From Aureivirga sp. CE67 (GTDB lineage Bacteria; Bacteroidota; Bacteroidia; Flavobacteriales; Flavobacteriaceae): a stretch of DNA of 32,703 bases. The position numbers and the translations under genes are program-made. The number at the start of each line of letters is the position of its first letter. Position 1 is the first letter of the stretch. The notes beneath the pieces are model-generated. The model was not told the DNA's origin. It searched no databases and was given only the letters and a program-made list of their open reading frames with translations. Location of the stretch: assembly GCF_015767245.1 (NCBI RefSeq), contig NZ_JADOTV010000031.1:1-32703 (forward strand), read 5' to 3'. This document shows positions 32,621 to 32,703 of this stretch, one piece after another.

Positions 32621-32703
32621 GTGTAACTCTGAAATTATGTATTCCGACAGCAATTTTCATAATTTTCTCTCTTTTTTCAAAGTATTTTATTCGAATTTTC
32701 TCT
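32621..32703. other. Right window edge, no gene seen
   Basis: AT-rich sequence behind the DUF262 stop codon. No motif that identifies it; it may belong to an element that truncated the DUF262 gene. Confidence 0.3.

Noticed and set aside
1-32703. tRNA or rRNA genes
   Set aside because: I saw no cloverleaf with conserved T-arm sequence and no ribosomal RNA segment.

Overview
The window comes from an AT-rich genome of the Bacteroidota, most likely the family Flavobacteriaceae (a marine genus close to Tenacibaculum or Polaribacter would fit, but this is not proven). The evidence is a type IX secretion C-terminal tail, a TonB-dependent receptor with an N-terminal carboxypeptidase-like domain, promoters of the TTTG-N19/20-TAnnTTTG type, and starts without Shine-Dalgarno sequences.

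Bases 1-4594 are a mobile-gene platform. The left edge is the 3' end (domains V and VI) of a group II intron. It is followed by an integron-like array read on the minus strand: a non-coding cassette (about 123-434), a DUF2806 cassette, a two-gene cassette (HAD-like plus unknown) and another two-gene cassette (unknown plus membrane protein). Palindromic attC-like sites separate them, and two of these share 70 identical bases. A tyrosine recombinase with a W-rich N-terminal extension closes the array. In all three intact cassettes the first bases are complementary to the R'' box of that cassette's own attC, which is the expected mark of recombination at G/TT.

Bases 4595-8400 hold an intergenic stretch with dispersed repeats, a MIP channel, a T9SS-exported fibronectin-III protein and a HEAT-like gene broken by one in-frame stop.

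Bases 8422-20780, all on the minus strand, form the main discovery: a streptolysin-S-like thiazole/oxazole-modified microcin (TOMM) cluster in a Gram-negative. Six 35-residue precursors, none longer than 108 bp, carry the core CCCSCCC[S/T]CC, ten consecutive cyclisable residues. They sit upstream of SagC-like (leader-binding/E1-like), SagD-like (YcaO) and SagB-like (FMN dehydrogenase) enzymes. An ABC ATPase, an ABC-2 permease, an M50 membrane protease, a TPR lipoprotein and a TonB-dependent receptor follow. Two overlapping TetR genes head the locus. An 18-bp box lies in the spacer of the promoter of each upstream peptide module (P6-P5 and P4-P3-P2), with a second box in each transcribed leader, and one more box lies in front of the tetR pair. 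The peptide genes are split into three modules, each ended by its own hairpin terminator. Two copies of a 164/165-bp MITE-like element with terminal inverted repeats sit inside the cluster.

Bases 20946-32703 are mostly ordinary flanking chromosome: lipA, a VOC protein, small secreted proteins and lipoproteins, a PPP-type phosphoesterase, an SseB-TPR protein, a zinc-ribbon protein and a probably truncated DUF262 protein near the right edge. Four copies of a hairpin repeat (5288, 8323, 23947, 26839) and one inverted pair of a 130-bp repeat (5079, 31498) are scattered through the window.
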